From NCBI RefSeq assembly GCF_019320115.1, contig NC_089597.1, forward strand, positions 124,335,485-124,399,484: 64,000 bases of DNA, read 5' to 3'. This DNA comes from Miscanthus floridulus. Its lineage: Eukaryota > Streptophyta > Magnoliopsida > Poales > Poaceae. Positions 34,979-46,429 of the stretch are shown here, piece by piece (the stretch's first letter is position 1; each line of letters opens with the position of its first letter). The notes under the pieces are model-generated. The model worked only from the letters and a program-made list of their open reading frames with translations. It was not told the origin of the DNA and did not search any database. The translations under genes and the position numbers were made by a program.

Positions 34979-35266
34979 GGAGCCCCCCGAGCCCTTCGTG
35001 GCCTCACCTGGCATGATGGCGACGAAGGGCTGAATGCGATCTTTTGATGAACAAACCCTCCTTGGCGGGGACAACTTCTGCTGACAAGAGTGTTGCACAT
35101 TGCTTGGGGCCTTCTTCTTCAATGTGATGGGTGTTGCTCGGCTGTCGGGGCCAAGCGAGGATGGTATTGATCCCTTCATGAATATATGCCGCATGGGTCT
35201 TCGACTCGAACGAGGGCTCGGCAAACTCATCTGGGAGTTGTCGACTTTAGGCCTGGGGGCGCCCTC
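34979..35266 (+). other. Element A internal region, left piece
   Basis: It starts GGAGCCCCCCGAGCCC and has no clear ORF. I could not identify a canonical primer-binding site. It is interrupted at CCCTC by element B and resumes at 42959. Confidence 0.6.
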
Positions 35267-36178
35267 TAATGGAGACGGGGATCCCGATCTTCCGTCAGGT
35301 GATGATAACTATCGTTGTGGCGGAGAATGACACACCGATCCGGCTTCAGATCGAAAGATCGAACCCTGCAATCTTAGCACCACAGCTCCTCTGGTTATCA
35401 ACCAAGTCTCGGACCAGGTTGACCTCGCCAAGAAGGCTAATCTCTGCCTGCGCAATGAAGAACATAAGCAAGAACAAGAAAGATCGCAACCAAATTGCAG
35501 ATGTATGATTAATCTCACGAGTTGGGGTCTCACAAACCGATGAACGGCGAAACTGTTCTTGACAGAATAATCTAAGCAAAACACAAACCCTAATGGAGGG
35601 GCGGCGGCTGTTTATGAAGACTCTAGGGTCGTGTAAGACCCCTAGACGCGCCCCTAATGGGCTCAAACTCGATACATGGTCCAACGGACCAAAAGACGGT
35701 GTCGCAGCACCCTGGCAGATTCTAGACGCTGACTTGTTTCGACGATTCCTGTTGATTCCGAACAGATTTTGATGTGAAACCACTTGGATTGGCTTCCTTA
35801 TCAAATTAGCTTTCCATCCATATGTGGATCATCAAAAACAGAGTCCGGATGCATCCTGGGTGACCAGTTTAAGGCAGACTGATCCTGGAGGCCGAGGCAG
35901 ACTCGAATTCGTGTTGGACTGGGCCTCCGGCTTGTGTTGGACGTCCTTGCTGGTCATCATCACCTCCTCCACGTCCTCTTAGTCCCTCTTGACCCTCTTC
36001 AATGTTCCTAAGCAAGATAACATCATTAGGTAGTAGTCTATTCTCAAAAGTATGAAAAGGATCGCTTAAGAACGAGCTCACCTGTAAATTGAGTTGACGC
36101 ATTCGAGCCCGGGTCATTGGACCTTGCATGACGGTTGGAGGATCAGCTGGTACATCCAAAGGAGTGATGTCCTCATCA
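35267..36178 (-). repeat. 3' LTR of element B (CRM-like)
   Basis: It is 912 bp long, identical in length and ends to 42042-42953. It contains the last part of the integrase-containing frame (stop at 35869). Confidence 0.92.
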
Positions 36179-37173
36179 TCATCCCCCTCTTGAATTGGAG
36201 TCGTCCTCGACTCAAGCTCATCTTCTTCTCCCAAATAAGGTTTCAAATCTGCAATGTTAAATGTGGGACTAACCCCGAACTCGGGTGGCAACTCAAGTTT
36301 GTATGCATTATCATTTATTTTCTCAATAATCTTATAAGGACCAGCTGCTCTTGGCATTAATTTAGACTTACGTAGCTCAGGAAATCTATCTTTTCTTAAA
36401 TGTAACCAAACCAAATCACCCGGTTCAAGTTTAATCTCTTTTCTACCTTTACTACCAGCAATTCTATACTTTTCATTCATACTTTCAATATTTGCTTTAG
36501 TTGTTTCATGCAACTTACGAATAAAATCAGCACGCTCTCTAGCATCACTATGTATTCTCTCAGTGGTATGTAAAGGCAAAAGATCAATAGGAGCATGGGG
36601 GTTAAAACCATACACTACCTGAAAAGGACTTACCTTGGTGGTGGAATGTTCCGCCCTGTTATATGCAAACTCTACATGCGGCAAACACTCTTCCCACATC
36701 TTCAAATTGCGCTTCAAAATGGCTCTCAACATGGTGGACAATGTTCGATTCACAACCTCAGTCTGCCCATCAGTTTGGGGATGACATGTTGTAGAAAACA
36801 GCAGCTTGGTCCCCAATTTATTCCACAACGTGCGCCAAAAATGACTCAAGAATTTTGCATCACGATCTGAAATAATAGTAGAAGGCATACCATGCAAGCG
36901 AACAATTTCTTGAAAGAAAAGGTCAGCAATATGAACAACATCGTCGCTCTTATGACAAGGAATAAAATGTGCCATCTTAGAAAAATGATCAACCACCATA
37001 AAAATACTATCCCTCCCCCTCTTAGTCCTTGGCAATCCCAACACAAAATCCATAGATATATCTGTCCAAGGAGTAGAAGGAACAGGAAGAGGCATATACA
37101 AACCATGTGGGTTCAATCGCGACTTAGCTTTTTTGACATGTGGCACACCGAGCCACGTACCGCTCCACATCAC
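35869..37173 (-). pseudogene. Element B integrase C-terminal part and CR-type tail
   Basis: The integrase core has WTDISMDFVLGLP, TIISDRDAKFLSHFW and TDGQTEVVNRTLS, so the D, D and E residues are all present. Then comes a GPY/F module (AAGPYKIIEKINDNAYKLEL), an acidic stretch (EGDDDEDITP) and the GPMTRARMRQLN motif of CRM elements, ending in the 3' LTR. About 434 codons are open. It is separated from the rest of pol only by one extra A (T on +) in the run 37129-37134; with five instead of six the two frames would join. In CRM elements this tail is thought to steer integration to centromeric chromatin. Confidence 0.92.
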
Positions 37174-39130
37174 GCCTCATCCTAGGCCAAAAGAAGTGTG
37201 TGGACAGCACCTCCTCCGTCTTCTTGGCACCAAAATGTCCCATCAATCCGCCTCCATGTGCCTCCTGCAACAACAAAAGACGAACGGAACCAACTAGAAT
37301 GCATAGGCGGTTAGCTCTAAACAAAAACCCATCGCTGATCATAAACTTATTCCATGTGCGTCCCTCTCTACAATTAAGCAACACATCCTTAAAATCAGGA
37401 TCAAGCGCATATTGTTCTTTAATGGATTGAAGACCAAAAATCCGGCAATCAAGTTGAGACAGCAATGTATATCTTCTAGACAAAGCATCAGCAATCACAT
37501 TATCCTTCCCTTTCTTGTGTTTGATAATATAAGGAAAAGACTCAATAAATTCAACCCATTTAGCATGCCTACGATTCAGATTATTTTGAGAGCGAAGATA
37601 CTTAAGCGATTCATGATCAGAATAAATAACAAAGTCTTTAGGCCACAAATAATGACGCCACGTCTCTAAAGAACAGACAAGTGCATACAATTCTTTATCA
37701 TATGTGGAATAATTAAGAACAGGACCATGTAATTTTTCACTAAAGTAAGCAATAGGTTTACCATCTTGCATCAAAACACCACCAATGCTAAGTCCACTAG
37801 CATCACATTCTAGCTCAAAAGTCTTACCAAAATTTGGAAGTTGCAGCAATGGTGCATGTGTAAGCTTGTCCTTCAAAGTGTCAAAGGACTCCTCATGTGC
37901 CTCTCCCCAATGAAACACCACTCCTTTCTTCGTCAACTCATGCAATGGGGCAGCAATGGTGCTGAAATCTTTGACGAAGCGGCGGTAGAATCCTGCAAGA
38001 CCAAGAAAACTCCTCACCTGTGTGACGGTTTGGGGAACCGGCCAGCTCTTTATGGCTTCAATTTTCATCTCGTCCACCTCAATTCCCTGTGGAGTTACAA
38101 CATAGCCAAGAAAAGAAACTCGATCCGTGCAAAAGATGCACTTCTCAAGGTTACCAAATAAACGTGCATCACGTAAGGCATTAAAAACAGCACGTAAGTG
38201 ATCCATATGTTCATCAAAAGACTTGCTGTAAATCAATATATCATCAAAGTAAACTACCACAAAATGACCAATAAAAACTCTTAAAATCTCATTCATTAAG
38301 CGCATGAAAGTGCTAGGGGCATTTGTCAAACCAAAAGACATAACTAACCACTCATACAACCCGAATTTGGTTTTAAATGCAGTTTTCCATTCATCTCCAA
38401 GTTTCATTCTAATCTGGTGGTAGCCACTTCGCAAGTCAATCTTAGTGAAAATTATAGAACCACACAACTCATCAAGCATGTCGTCTAGCCTAGGAATAGG
38501 ATGACGATACCGAATAGTAATATTATTGATGGCTCTACAATCAACACACATACGCCAACTTCCATCTTTCTTAGGAACCAAAAGTACAGGAACGGCACAA
38601 GGACTAAGGCTTTCACGTACATACCCGCGGTCCAAAAGGTCTTGGACTTGCCGCTGAATTTCCTTAGTCTCCTCAGGATTGGTTCGATATGTAGCTCGGT
38701 TGGGCAAGGTCGCTCCCGGAATCAAATCGATTTGATGCTCTATCCCTCTCATAGGTGACAGCCCCGGGGGTATCTCAGCTGGAAAAATGTCCTCATACTC
38801 CTGCAAAAGGTTAGTGATAGCAGGAGGTACCGAGCTAACAATATCATCAAGTGAAAACATAGCTCGTTTGCATACCAAAGCATAGCAAATATCATCAACA
38901 GAAATTTCAGCAAAATTACATTTTGTTGCAAGCATAACACCACCCTTCAATTTAATCCCCTCAGCCTTAGAAATAGATGTAGACTTATCCTTTTTAGGTG
39001 GGAAAATAGAATTAGCAACTTGCTGATTTTCAGATTGAACATCATTCAAACTAGCAGCGCGTTCTCTATCAGCTTGTACAATTTGAGCAGGGGTCAAAGG
39101 TACCAAAGTAATTTTCTTTCCTTCATGCAC
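37124..39130 (-). pseudogene. Element B pol: RT, RNase H and integrase zinc domain
   Basis: There are 668 open codons. RT shows the [33 protein letters not shown] and [13 protein letters not shown] motifs. RNase H shows [16 protein letters not shown] and [15 protein letters not shown]. The integrase HHCC begins [10 protein letters not shown] and ends CATCQK, where the frame stops early at the A-run (37129-37134). A few frame problems upstream cut it from the protease. RT and RNase H active sites look intact. Confidence 0.93.
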
Positions 39131-39441
39131 AAAAGTGTACTACCATGGTGTGTAGCATCATTATCATGTTCCCAAGGACGACCCAATAAAAGTGAACAAG
39201 CTTGCATAGGTACCACATCACAATCAACAGAATCAGTATAAGAACCAATGGAAAATGAAACTCTGCAAGTTTGTGTTACCTTTGCTTTACCAGAATCATT
39301 TAGCCACTAAATATGATATGGACGTGGGTGTGGGCGTGTGGTCAAGCTAAGCTTCTTGACCAAATCAGAACTCACCAAATTGTTGCAGCTACCTCCATCA
39401 ATAATGACACGTGCTCGATGGTCGCTGATGACGAAGAAAAT
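39131..39441 (-). pseudogene. Element B protease region (broken)
   Basis: Read on -, VIIDGGSCNNLVSSDLVKKL carries the chromoviral protease DGG motif and is followed by SYTDSVDCDVVPMQACSLLL. Two CAA/CAG-type codons have become stops (one right after QRHNLF, at 39442; one in the PYHI-WLN segment), and an indel near 39136-39145 shifts the frame into pol. All are single-step losses. Confidence 0.82.
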
Positions 39442-40867
39442 CTAGAACAAGTTATGGCGTTGTAGCTTCTCAGGCTGCTGGACTTGTGAGCTGAGCACCC
39501 GCTGTACAATAATGCTCCTATAGGACGCCGTGGCCTCGTCACCAAGGACTTCGCCGTCCTCCTCATCTGCATCTTGGTCTTCTTCATCCTCAATGTCAGA
39601 GGTGCTGATGTAACCATCTTCTGTAGCAATATATGCCCGCTGACTTGGGCAGTCCTTCTGCACATGGCCAATGCCATGGCAGCGGTGGCACTGAATACCC
39701 GAAGTGCGTCCCATCGATGCAACGGATGAGGAACTCTTGGTAGGCACCTGCAAAGAATTTTTACCTGAATCTGAAGGTCGTGCGGGAGGTGTCTTAGGTG
39801 TAGCGGAAACTCCAGAGGCTGTTGGTCGCTTGCTCGCTGGTGGAGGCATCTGAAAAGTGGTTGGCTTGGTCAGCCCCGAAGATGGTGCCGAGCGTGGCGT
39901 GTATGTGCTGGTGCTGACCTTGCTCTTGCCCTGCTGTTCACGCCCCTGCAATTCCTTTTCTACAAGCATAGCAAACTGAAACAACTGGTTGACAGTGTTA
40001 AATTCTTTATAATCAACAATGTCCTGAATGTCACGCCTCAAACCAGAATAAAAACGACAAATGGCATCTTCGTTTCCCTCTACAACGCATCAATCCCTTT
40101 TGGAGCTCACCATAGTAATCCTGTACAGATTTATCTCCTTGTTCTAAACGCATCAATTTCTTACGCAAGTCTCTATGATAAGAAGGAGGAACAAAACGAT
40201 CACGCATAGCTACCTTAAGTTCTTCCCATGTACCAGGTAAAGCATCCTGTGTAGCTAGCCCATTCCACCAAATAATGGCAAAATCCTTAAACTCACTAGT
40301 AGCTTGTCTAACTCTATGCTGCTCAGGTACAAGGTGGGCACTAAACTTTTGTTCTACCGTCATCTCCCAATCAAGATATCCCTCAGCATCATAATGACCT
40401 GAAAAAGATGGTATTGTGAACTTAATCTTAGCATAAGGATCATCGGGCACACGGTGATTATTACCTTGATGGTGGTGGTGGTGGACACCACCCATACCTG
40501 TCGTGTTGCGGCGTAGACGTTGCCGTAATCTCTCTTGTCGGATAGCTGCTCGACCTATGTTTCCAGCGGCATCATGCACTGTGTCTTGACCATCGGTGTT
40601 GCTGCCGGAAACGTCATTGTTGCCCGCCACGAAGGTTTCCAACTCAGTAACCTTGTCGGTTAGCGTGGAAATTCGCTTGTCCAATCTCTCCATGCTATTG
40701 CCAATGTTGAGTTCAATGAGTGCGTCAGTGACGGCCTTCCTGACGACCTCATTCATCCTTTTTTGGGCATCCTCTACAACAGCTTGTAGTTGCTCTTGGC
40801 TGACACACTCGCTGAAACCCTTAGGATTGTTATCTACAGTCTGTTCACCTCCTGCCATTGAAAACAC
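39442..40867 (-). pseudogene. Element B gag (CRM-like), one frameshift
   Basis: The likely start is MAGGEQTVDN at 40858. A coiled-coil-like N-terminus is followed by a His run (VHHHHHQGNN), then the capsid-type segment PYAKIKFTIPSFSGHYDAEG and VEQKFSAHLVPEQHRVRQAT. The frame shifts near 40085, in the codons after GLMRC. It continues as FYSGLRRDIQDIVDYKEF and ends with a zinc knuckle, CHRCHGIGHVQKDC. The two pieces together match the usual length of a CRM gag. Confidence 0.9.
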
Positions 40868-42041
40868 AAAAACAGGAACAAACAGGTGAAAGTTATCCCT
40901 ACCAAATGACTATGTGGTTGTAGTGGTGTCACTTTTCATAGCAAGTGGAAGCGTCTTACCAAGCTCTTACCAAGTTCTTACCAACGCAAGCAGTGGGCGG
41001 TACAACCGGCGGCTGGTTCGTGATACCTGTGAGGTAGTGGTACCGAGATTGCAAGGCCCTTTGTCTGTACTGATCTAAAGAATTTGTGGAGCTTGGAAGG
41101 CAAACAAAGAGTAATATGTATATCTGGCACACAAGTTAGTAACAGAAAGTAATGCTGAATTATAGTCTAAAGTACTTGTTCTCGTTGCTGGTCTAAAGTG
41201 TTGCAAGTACCAGGTTGTGACAAAAGTATAATGGATAGCAAGGTGATAGGTATGAGAAAAACAAGTACGCTGGATGGAAACAGCAACACAAACAAGGAAC
41301 CAGACAGCACACGCAAACACAGCTCACTTTGGGCTTCTCTATGTGCTCCTCTAGATATTGTTCCTCTTTTGCCCCTCTCTTTTTTTCTATTTTTTGGGTT
41401 GTTGTTGTTTTTTTGGGAAATTTCGACTTTTTTATTTTATTTTTTTGATATTTTTCCTTTACTTAGGAGCACAAAAGCAGTAACCACAGAAAATATGAGC
41501 TCAAACAAGTGTAAGACGTGGCCTGTGGAATTTTCAGAAAACTGGATGAAAATTGACAAAAACCTTGTGACCACGAAACGAGGATCTTGTGACCACTTTT
41601 TGGCCAATCTAAAAATTCTGAACCCCGGCAAAGCCGGGGATGGACGGATCCGAAATTTTTTTCTGATCTATTTGCATATATGGAACGTCGAAAACGGAGT
41701 TCGTATGCGAAAACTAGACCAGTTTTAAGAATTAGCTCCGAATTAGAGGACAAAATGGGAACAATGTGTGCAAAATTGTTCACAACAGCCAAGATTTGAT
41801 GGAAACGATGGGGGGAAACACACGAACTGGACTCTAACATGACCTAACCAGCAACAAGACCTCGACCAGGACACAAACTCAACATGACAGACTCTGAAAC
41901 TGAAATATGCAAAGGCTATGGCGCGGAAGGTTCTAGGATAGGAAAAACGAGTATGGCACTGGACTATGGGACGAATACGAAACACTCAAACTAGGGAATA
42001 ACAAGTGAACCTGATGGTATACCTTAACTCTGATTACCACT
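40868..42041 (-). other. Element B leader with primer-binding site
   Basis: This lies between 5' LTR and gag on -. Immediately inside the LTR, at about 42028-42040, the - strand reads AGTGGTAATCAGAG, one base longer than the initiator-tRNA-Met primer site TGGTATCAGAG. The rest has no coding content. Confidence 0.75.
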
Positions 42042-42953
42042 TAATGGAGACGGGGATCCCGATCTTCCGTCAGGTGATGATAACTATCGTTGTGGCGGAG
42101 AATGACACACCGATCCAGCTTCAGATCGAAAGATCGAACTCTGCAATCTTAGCACCACAGCTCCTCTGGTTATCAACCAAGTCTCGGACCAGGTTGACCT
42201 CGCCAAGAAGGCTAATCTCTGCCTACGCAACGAAGAACACAAGCAAGAACAAGAAAGATCGCAACCAAATTGCAGATGTATGATTAATCTCATGAGTTGG
42301 GGTCTCACAAAACGATGAACGGCGAAACTGTTCTTGACAGAATAATCTAAGCAAAACCCAAACCCTAATGGAGGGGCGGCGGCTGTTTATGAAGACTCTA
42401 GGGTCGTGCAAGACCCCTAGACGCACCCCTAATGGGCTCAAACTCGATACATGGTCCAACGGACCAAAAGACGGTGTCGCAGCACCCTGATAGATTCTGG
42501 ACGCTGACTTGTTTTGACGATTCCTGTTGATTCCGAACAGCTTTTGACGTAAAACCACTTGGATTGGCTTCCTTATCAAATTATCTTTCCATCCATATGT
42601 GGATCATCAAAAACGGAGTCCGGATGCGTCCTGGGTGACCAGTTTAAGGCAGACTGGTCCTGGAGGCCGAGGCAGACTCGAATTCATGTTGGACTGGGCC
42701 TCCGGCTTGTGTTGGACGTCGTTGCTGGTCATCATCACCTCCTCCATGTCCTCTTAGTCCCTCTTGACCCTCTTCAATGTTCCTAAGCAAGATAATATCA
42801 TTAGGTAGTAGTCTATTCTCAAAAGTATGAAAAGGATCGCTTAAGAACGAGCTCACCTGTAAATTGAGTTAACGCATTCGAGCCCGGGTCATTGGACCTT
42901 GCATGACGGTTGGAGGATCAGCTGGTACATCCAAAGGAGTGATGTCCTCATCA
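42042..42953 (-). repeat. 5' LTR of element B (CRM-like)
   Basis: It is 912 bp, begins TGATGAGGACATCACTCC on - and is followed by CCCTC. It differs from the 3' LTR at roughly 26 sites by eye. Confidence 0.92.
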
Positions 42954-42958
42954 CCCTC

Positions 42959-45426
42959 CTTTTTATCGGAGCCTGCCGTGGGCCAGGTGATCAAGAGCGC
43001 TGGGCTCTGGCTTGGGACCATCTGATCATCCGAAGCACCACGCCCTTCTGAGGGCTGCGGTAGCAGGCCTCGATCCTCTTGAGCCAGCCTTCTAGGGCCA
43101 ACCTTCTACGGCCATAGATCGGGGAACGGGGAGCGCGCTGAGCCTTGGATGGGTGCCCTCATTGGGCCGACTGCTCAGCGGCTCTCGACCTAACTCTGGG
43201 GAGTTGGTTGGTTTTGGGGGATGCATCACCTGAGCACCCGTCGATCGGGGGGTCGGGCTGCTCCGTCTAGGGAGCTGGCGCATCCCCTGAGGCCACTGTG
43301 GGCCCCCCTTGCCAGTGGAAGGGACGACTTCTGGGCATGTCCCATCCGCTGACACCTTGCGCAGGTGGTTGATGGCGTCTGGGGCATCATGCCTGGTGGA
43401 GAAGTTATGGAGTGCACCCCCGCGCTATCCCATCTTGTCTGGGAGATGGAATGTTGGGGCCACATGGAGCAGATCTAGTGGAGGAGGAGCCGCTGCACTT
43501 GGTGCGGGCGGATCTAGGCAGTTGATAGTAGCTGATGGGCCCTGGGGGGAGCCGGATCCCCCCAAGTCCCGTGAGGAGGTGTGCATGGGGAGGGCGGCAT
43601 GTGTGGCCCGGCCCAACAAGGTTGGGCCGACAGGGAGGTGGCGGTTCGCCACCACCTCGGGTCCGACAACCACTGCCACGTTGCACGATCGCGCGTGGGA
43701 TCGTGGAAGCGCGGCAGCCGCTGTTCGTAGAGTACAAAAGCAGAGACGGAAGGGCGGTGAGGGAGAGTTACCTTCTATTTCTAGCGGAACCTTTCCCCTT
43801 CCCGAAAAGCTCTTGCTTCGTCGCATTCTAGTGCACTTGCTCGTCGTCGCCTTGCCCTTGCGCACCCATGGCATAGTAGGATCTGTCGGAGGTCACCGAG
43901 GCGATGATCAGGAGGATGGAGGAGGATGGGCTGGTGCCGAAGGAGGTCTTCACGGTTGGCTAGCGTCCTCTTACCGCTGGGCAGTTGGCGCTGGTGCCCG
44001 GTTACCAGGAGATCATCTCCTTTGCCAACTTCTACCGGCTGGGACTCAGCCTCCCACTGCATCGCTTCGTCTGCGGCCTCCTGTTCTTCTACGGCCTCCA
44101 CCTTCATGACCTGACACCGGAGGGAATCCTCCACATTGCGACCTTCATCACGCTGTGCGAAGCCTTCCTGAGGATTCATCCTCATTTTGCGCTGTGGACG
44201 TGGTTTTTTCGGGTGGTGCCATCATTCCCTGGTGGTGCTTTTGCGGTGATGGGGTGTGCCTAGATCTAGGTGTGGCCGCATGCTGCTGGTTGGTACCTTG
44301 CGCTCGCCCGTCTGCTAGGTTTTGTTGCCGAGATGAGCTGAAGGAGGAGGTGGTTCTACATCCCCAACATGGTTCCAATGCTCCCCTCCTTCTCAAAGGG
44401 AAGGCTAGGCAGCGCCGTCCCGGCTTCGTGTTGACTGTTCCCCCTGGTGGAGGAGGCCACGGAGGTCCTCGCCCTCGTGGGGGCCATTGAGGTCTTGAGA
44501 GCGCAGGGGCTAACCAGGCCGATGGTGGTGTGCACGTTCATCCAGCACTGGACCCTCCCACTGAGGGAGAGGGCAGATCCGCTATGGTAGCACCAGGGGA
44601 TCACCGACCTGATGATGGAGTTCCCTTATCCCATCTCGGAGGAGCTGCTTTGGGTGCTGATGCTTGAGGCGGTTGGCGTTAACTACCCCGGGGCAGGCGT
44701 TGGGCCTCCCCCTTCAGCATCGGTCATCCCCCTCCGACAGAACATCTATTTGCCGAGATGGTGTCAGAGCCCTCGGACCCGCCCTCTGAGGTGGAGTGGA
44801 TGTGGATGGCGGTGCCCCTAACAGGGACGCTGGAGGCGCCCGCTCTAGCATTTGGCCCACCTCCAGCGGCAGCTCCGGCTCTTACAGCGGTTTTTGCTCC
44901 GGTGGTGATCCTAGCTCCAATGGCCCACGTGGTGGAGACCGGCGGAGGGTCCTAGAGGCGTCAGAGGAGTCCCGCCAGGAGTGGGCGGAGTCCGCCTTGC
45001 CCGCCGTCTCCTCGGTGGGATAGGTAGGAGTCGATCTTGCTTATCTCTATCTCTGTTGCTACTTCTGACATAGCTGTTATTGCCATGTGCAGGGGCTTCC
45101 CTGGGAGGACGTTTGTCGAGGTCGACTCTTTGAGCGGTGGTGGCGAGCCTCCCCGACGCAGGGCCCACCTGCTGCCTCCTTCTCCATCAGCGGCTAGATC
45201 AGAACGGTGCGCTCCTTTGCCGGGGTGCTCTCACGTGGCGCCTCAATCACACTCCCCACGACGGCTATCGAGGTGATGTAGAGAGAGTGGGAGGATGCCC
45301 TTGGGGCCGCTGAGGACACCCGGAGGGAGGTCGAAGAGGACCGGTTGGCGGCGGCAACGGCGGAGAACATCCGTGATGTGGCGTAGGCAGAGGCGGCTCG
45401 TCTGAGGACGGGGCTCGAAGGTATGA
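42959..45426 (+). other. Element A internal region, right piece
   Basis: GC-rich sequence resumes after the TSD of element B. Apart from the ORF described separately there are broken stretches with a gag-like charged helix near 45270-45420 (reading AAEDTRREVEEDRLAAATAE). It joins the truncated 3' LTR at 45427 without a visible polypurine tract. Confidence 0.6.
43862..44263 (+). pseudogene. 'Putative gypsy type transposase' domain ORF of element A
   Basis: The block IISFANFYRLGLSLPLHRFV followed by GLLFFYGLHLHDLTPEGIL and HIATFITLCEAFLRIHPHF matches the Pfam domain called transposase (putative) gypsy type, which is common in grass non-autonomous LTR elements. Its biochemical role is not known, and despite the name it has no proven transposase activity. 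An in-frame TAG at 43961-43963 and frame changes on both sides make it a pseudogene. Confidence 0.75.
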
Positions 45427-46424
45427 GTCCAGCAGCTGATGATCCTTATACTCAAAAGCACCCAAAATTAGGGGGTTACAACAAAGTGTAGAGAGAGATT
45501 TGGTAGGGGGTTAGGTCGGTGCTAATCCTAAGGTTGCCTCGTCACCGGTGGAGCCTTTCCCCTCGTCGAAGAGGAGGAAGACGATGGGGTGTGGTGGAGG
45601 AGCTCTCGTGCCCCTCTCTAGGTTGCCTTGCTCCTGGTGTGGAGTGGAGGCGGATGAAATGGAATGGAGTGCCTAGTGATCGATCTGGGATCCTCTCCCC
45701 TCCTAGGTCTGACCTTATCCCCTATATAACGAGATAGATCGGGTACATGGCGGTTTGGGGGACCTAGTCTATGGTCTACGTGCGTCGGAGTCTAAGAGGA
45801 TCCTGCAGTAGTGCGCTGTGGACCGTGGCGGTGTCTTGGAGCCGAAGAAGCCTTAGGCGTCATCCGGCTGCTCTGTTCTGACATTCTGTATGTCAGGCTG
45901 TGTCGGCTTGGACCGGCCTCCCCGGGTGAACCTTCTGGAGTTTTCTTGGTGGCGAAGGAGGTCGGCTCTAGGGGCTGACATGTGGGACTGGAAGCCCCGA
46001 GACCCTGGAGGCTGAGGGAAAGCTTTGTCTTCTTGTGTCACGCCCCGGACATGACCCTATCGGGGGAGCAGTTGGTAGGGCCGCGCCTAGGGAGTGGCGC
46101 TAGGGAGCCCCTGAGCATCGGTAGCTTGAGGATTGTCTTCTTGAGCTCAGGCCTTGGCTAGCGTCGTTAGCCGGGCATGAGCCAAGGGCCAGGCCCGGAT
46201 GCGCCGTAGATCGGGAGCCTGAGGTTGGGCGAGCCCGCGAGCCCCAAGCGGAGGTCGTGGGCAAGTCAGGCTTGGCTGGGTCTCTTTGCCAGAGGGTGCG
46301 TGTGAGTGTGCCCGATGGGTATAGCTCTCGAGCCCCTGAGCAATCCTGAAGGGGTCGGTCGGGGGGTCTTCTTCGATCGGGAACCATTGGACCTGTGGCT
46401 TAAGATACCCATATGATCTCGTCA
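45427..46424 (+). repeat. 3' LTR of element A, missing its first ~148 bp
   Basis: It aligns with 34006-34978. The counterpart of 33858-34005 is absent, and the polypurine tract is gone too, so a deletion removed the junction of internal region and LTR. It ends GATCTCGTCA before the TSD CCAGC. Confidence 0.78.
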
Positions 46425-46429
46425 CCAGC

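Larger units (their letters stand above)
35267..42953 (-). mobile_element. Element B: CRM-like centromeric chromovirus (7687 bp), TSD CCCTC
   Basis: CCCTC lies at 35262-35266 and 42954-42958. The LTRs (35267-36178 and 42042-42953) are 912 bp each, start TGATGAGGACATC on -, and by hand count differ at about 26 positions, mostly transitions. The gag wording (KIKFTIPSFSGHYDAEGYLD, FKDFAIIWWNGL) is that of CRM/CRR elements. The integrase has no chromodomain but a GPMTRARMRQLNLQVSSFL tail, and its frame runs on into the 3' LTR, a known CRM peculiarity. All pieces are present, but the frames are broken. Confidence 0.92.
33858..46424 (+). mobile_element. Element A: non-autonomous LTR retrotransposon with putative gypsy-type transposase domain, TSD CCAGC
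   Basis: CCAGC flanks it at 33853-33857 and 46425-46429. It starts TGTCGCGGGG and ends GATCTCGTCA. Two direct repeats of about 1 kb (34006-34978 and 45427-46424) are its LTRs. Between them is element B plus a GC-rich internal region with a gag-like or 'putative gypsy type transposase' ORF on + and no protease, RT or integrase. This is the plan of non-autonomous grass elements mobilised by Tat-type partners. It sits in element C between RNase H and integrase. Confidence 0.8.
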
